This document shows, one piece after another, positions 7,551-9,906 of a DNA stretch of 9,906 bases. Origin of the DNA: DASWHK01 sp036398215 (GTDB taxonomy: Bacteria > Acidobacteriota > UBA890). The translations under genes were made by a program, and so were the position numbers. The stretch spans positions 1 through 9,906 of the forward strand of contig DASWHK010000178.1 in assembly GCA_036398215.1 (NCBI GenBank), given 5' to 3'. Within the stretch, counting starts at the first letter, position 1. Each line of letters starts with the position of its first letter. The notes below the pieces were generated by a model. It searched no databases. It saw only the letters and a program-made list of their open reading frames with translations, and was not told the origin of the DNA.

Positions 7551-8144
7551 GTGAGATCTCGGCTGCTTGCGGTCGCCGGAAGCCTGCTGGCCGGCGGCCT
7601 GCTCGCCGTCGTGCAGACGGGGGCTGTCGCCGCCACCGGGGACGCACCCGCAGGCGCTCGGGAGCGGGCGCAGGAGGCGGCGCGGGCTCGCGAGCAGCGC
7701 AGCGCAGCGATCCATGAGCGCTATGTGTTCGCCGACATCCACGCCCATCCCTCTCGCTTCCACCGCGCCGGCGTCGAGCGCATCGGCGCCGATGAGATCG
7801 CCCGCTACGCGCGCGGCCTGATCGACCTGGTCGTGTGCAACGTCAGCACCGACGCCGCCTTTCAAGGTGGATACACGAGCCCCGACGGTGACAACGTCCG
7901 GCGGCTGCGCGGCAACGACATCTACCCGCTCGCCCCAGGCGAGGCGTTCGCGTTCACGCTCGACCGGCTGGCCCGGGTGCAGCGGACGATCGACGCCGGC
8001 GACGAGGCCAACTTCCGCGCCATCCTCGACGGCCTCCTCGACTTCGGCTACAGCGACGACGAGGTCGGCAAGGTGATGGGCGGCAACTTCTTCCGCATCT
8101 GGCAGCAGATCGACGCGGCGCGCTCGGGACCGCAAACCCGCTGA
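7551..8144 (+). pseudogene. M19 membrane-dipeptidase-like protein lacking its catalytic middle (probable internal-deletion remnant)
   Basis: This is an open frame of 197 residues starting at GTG, with AGGAG ending 9 bases upstream. The first 27 or so residues are a signal peptide (RSR, long hydrophobic run, AVA). FADIHAHPS at 60-68 resembles the beginning of the metal-dependent M19 barrel, with H64 and H66 as possible ligands. The segment from N154 (NFRAILDGLL, then GYSDDEVGKVMGGNFFRIW) closely resembles the extreme C-terminus of M19 dipeptidases. M19 proteins usually have about 330-420 residues and bind two zinc ions through a central Glu and two later His; that region is absent, so the product cannot have normal dipeptidase activity. 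The frame stays open across the likely junction at about residues 140-152. It probably shares a transcript with the M14 gene 52 bases upstream, which would fit a peptide-degradation unit. Alternatives are a short non-catalytic family, or an assembly deletion. The M19 assignment rests mainly on the C-terminal motif. Confidence 0.66.
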
Positions 8145-8485
8145 CCGCGGCCTGTGGTTGGTCGGAATATTGAAAATCCAGCGTTCATTCTGCCGGGCCC
8201 TTGGCTGCTCAACCGCCTCCTTGAAGCTTGGAGGTCCGGTCTTCAACGACCTGGTGACTCAGGACGCTAGGAATTCGCGGAGGAATTCGGTACTGTCTTC
8301 TCGTCGGATGGTGCAGTTTGAACGGAAAGATGCGCTGCGGTTGCTTGCGGGGACCCTTGGAGTGAGCTCCAAGTAGCGGGCATCAGCGAGCGCCTACCAG
8401 TCTGCTTTTGTGGCTTTGCCGGCGGTTGGATCGTTTGGCACAGTCGTCTTGGTGGGCACGCTAGAGTGACCGACGAGGGGTCCTG
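8145..8485. other. Gene-free stretch between peptidase and chemosensory genes
   Basis: This stretch of about 340 bases looks visibly less GC-rich than its surroundings. A small plus-strand frame (8158-8376) and minus-strand frames show no recognisable protein, signal or ribosome site. It holds a duplicated AGGAATTCG (8269-8277 and 8281-8289) and a CCTCC/GGAGG inverted pair at 8216-8234 with no T-run. The promoter for the cheW-cheR unit should be here, but I cannot point to a convincing one. Confidence 0.5.
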
Positions 8486-8935
8486 ATGGCGTCTGCGCTC
8501 CTGGTCTTTGATGTCCAGCGTCGGGCCTGCGCTCTGCCGCTGGGACCGGTGCAAGAGACGCTTCGTCCTCTGCCCGTAGAACCGATCAGCGGCGCGCCGG
8601 CATTCGTCCTGGGGGCCGCGGTCGTGCGCGGCGCGCCGGCAGCGGTCATCGATGCCGGGACACTGATCTCGGGCGTGCCCCTCGACACTCCCGGCCGATG
8701 GGTCATTCTCGAAATCGGCGAGGGCCGGCGCGTCGGGCTCGCGGTCAGCAGCGTGCTCGGCGTCTATCCGGCCAGGTTGTTCGACCTGCGGGAGGCACCG
8801 CCGCTCCTCGCCGATGCCGAGCCGGCCGTAATCCAGGCGCTCGGCCGTCGAGACGACGCCTTGCTTTCGCTCCTGATGATCGGCCGCGTCGTTCCGGAGG
8901 AAGTCTGGGCGGCGCTCGCCGAGGCGGCGCGATGA
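8486..8935 (+). CDS. cheW: CheW-like chemosensory coupling protein
   Basis: Small cytoplasmic adaptor of 149 residues that would link a chemoreceptor (MCP) to the histidine kinase CheA. The whole protein is one CheW domain of usual length. It has an N-terminal strand LLVFDVQRRACALPL, the middle PAFVLGAAVVRGAPAAVIDAG (the CheW-family pattern of a short loop followed by a PAVIDL-type strand), then WVILEIGEGRRVGLAVSSVLGV, which matches the second half of the SH3-like fold. The ATG at 8486 is preceded by GAGGGG with about 5 bases of spacing. Its stop overlaps the next gene's start as ATGA (8932-8935), so it is translationally coupled to CheR. Whether the pathway controls motility or another output cannot be told from this window. 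Domain assignment is confident by pattern. Confidence 0.85.
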   Translation: MASALLVFDVQRRACALPLGPVQETLRPLPVEPISGAPAFVLGAAVVRGAPAAVIDAGTLISGVPLDTPGRWVILEIGEGRRVGLAVSSVLGVYPARLFDLREAPPLLADAEPAVIQALGRRDDALLSLLMIGRVVPEEVWAALAEAAR

Positions 8936-9906
8936 GCATTGCGGCCTTTGGCGCCCCGGAAATCGAGCGTTTTCGCCGCGCCCTCGCCCAACACATGGGC
9001 CTGCGCTTCGACGACGACAAGACGCCCCTGCTCGGCGGCGTGTTGGCGACCCGGTTACGGGCGACCGGATCGCGGGACGCCGATGCCTATCTCGCGCAAA
9101 TCAGCGCCGACGCCGCCGAGCTCGGCGACCTTGCCAAGTTGTTGTCCGTCGGTGAGACCTATTTCTTCCGTAACCGCGATCAATTCCGCGCTCTCGAAGC
9201 CATGCTGCGCGATCGCGCCGCTGCCGGCAGACGACATCTGCGCGTGCTTTCCGCGGGCTGCGCTTCGGGAGAAGAGCCGTACTCCATCGCCATGTTGGCG
9301 CGCGAAACGTTGGGGGCCGCCGGCGGCTCGGGCATCTCGATCGTCGCCTTCGACATCAACCCGGAGGGGCTGCGCCGCGCCGGCGAGGGACGCTACGCCG
9401 ACTGGTCGCTTCGCGAGACCGTGCCCGACATGCAGCGCAAGTACTTCCGCTCCGAGGGCAAGCAGCACGTCGTGATCGATGAGGTCCGCGCGATGGTGCG
9501 TTTCGAGCAGCGCAACCTGGGTCGGCCCGATCCGGGGTTCTGGTGCGCACGGGCCTTCGACGTCATCTTCTGCCGCAACGTGCTCATGTACTTCACGCCG
9601 GAAGCGGCGCGCCGGGTCGTCGACAGGCTCAGCGCCTCGCTGGCACCGGGTGGACATCTGTTCCTGGGACACGCCGAGAACCTGCGCGGTATCTCCAACG
9701 ACTTTCATCTCGTGCACACGCACGACACCTTCTACTACCGGCGACGTGCGACGCTGGAGGCGACCAGGATCGGGCCGTCGCCGGAAACCGCCCTGGCGCA
9801 CGCTGAAGAGTCGCCGGCGCCGGGCGGGCAGCCGTCTATGCCCCCGCTCGCCGATGACGTTTCGTGGTTCGAGGCGATCGCGCGCGCCTCCGAGCGGATC
9901 GAAGAC
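8932..9906 (+). CDS. cheR: CheR-type chemoreceptor glutamate methyltransferase with C-terminal extension (runs off window)
   Basis: SAM-dependent methyltransferase that adds methyl groups to receptor glutamates to set chemosensory adaptation. 325 codons are visible and the frame is open at the window edge. An N-terminal helical CheR domain includes LSVGETYFFRNRDQF, equivalent to the conserved NETxFFR region. The SAM-binding motif GCASGEEPYS lies at 109-118. FDVIFCRNVLMYF (N216) and GGHLFLGHAENL are the standard catalytic-domain signatures. The core ends at about HDTFYYRR (264-271). It continues with a Pro/Ala-rich linker and then a helical-looking stretch WFEAIARASERIED up to the edge; CheR proteins with such tails often carry TPR repeats, which is inference here. 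The start overlaps cheW by ATGA, with GAGG 7 bases upstream. Receptor, CheA and CheB genes would be expected to the right. Confidence 0.93.
   Translation, partial: MSIAAFGAPEIERFRRALAQHMGLRFDDDKTPLLGGVLATRLRATGSRDADAYLAQISADAAELGDLAKLLSVGETYFFRNRDQFRALEAMLRDRAAAGRRHLRVLSAGCASGEEPYSIAMLARETLGAAGGSGISIVAFDINPEGLRRAGEGRYADWSLRETVPDMQRKYFRSEGKQHVVIDEVRAMVRFEQRNLGRPDPGFWCARAFDVIFCRNVLMYFTPEAARRVVDRLSASLAPGGHLFLGHAENLRGISNDFHLVHTHDTFYYRRRATLEATRIGPSPETALAHAEESPAPGGQPSMPPLADDVSWFEAIARASERIED

Noticed and set aside
8216..8234. CCTCC/GGAGG inverted repeat as an intrinsic terminator
   Set aside because: The stem is only 5 bp with a 9-base loop and no T-run follows.
8434..8460. Possible sigma-54 promoter (TTGGCAC followed by TTGG) ahead of cheW
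   Set aside because: The GG to GC spacing is wrong: the second element is shifted by two bases and lacks GC, and sigma-54 spacing is strict.
9055..9801. Minus-strand open frame of 248 codons opposite cheR
   Set aside because: It is antisense to unmistakable CheR motifs and has no protein-like pattern.

Overview
This is a high-GC bacterial window with five clear genes and one probable gene remnant. Two genes lie on the minus strand at the left, and two groups of two lie on the plus strand at the right. A eukaryotic-type Ser/Thr kinase fused through one membrane segment to a TolB/PD40 beta-propeller, together with a large secreted M14 metallopeptidase, is a combination common in Acidobacteriota (Vicinamibacteria-like lineages) and also seen in Gemmatimonadota. 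The assignment is an inference from gene families and base composition. No rRNA, tRNA or marker gene is present to confirm it.

Left part (1-4427, minus strand): the receptor-like kinase gene reads leftward and is followed after 133 bases by an FAD-dependent oxidoreductase of the berberine-bridge-enzyme type, whose last few dozen codons lie outside the window. The oxidoreductase has its own strong Shine-Dalgarno sequence, which supports a GTG start upstream of the first ATG. The two may share a transcript, but no functional link is evident.

Centre (4428-8144): a divergent intergenic region of about 440 bases holds an exact 10-bp direct repeat, spaced 32 bp start to start, just upstream of a two-gene plus-strand unit. 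The first gene encodes a secreted M14 zinc carboxypeptidase-like protein with a C-terminal flavodoxin/GATase-like domain. The second, 52 bases later, encodes a secreted protein of 197 residues. It looks like an M19 (membrane) dipeptidase that has kept both ends and lost the catalytic middle.

Right part (8145-9906): after a gene-free stretch of about 340 bases, cheW and cheR overlap by ATGA. CheR has a C-terminal extension that leaves the window, and this is probably the start of a larger chemosensory cluster.

I found no CRISPR array, transposon, phage gene or clearly new multi-gene system. The points most worth following are the internally deleted M19 gene, the in-frame 54-bp tandem repeat in the kinase propeller, the extra segment in the kinase N-lobe, and the paired repeat ahead of the peptidase operon.
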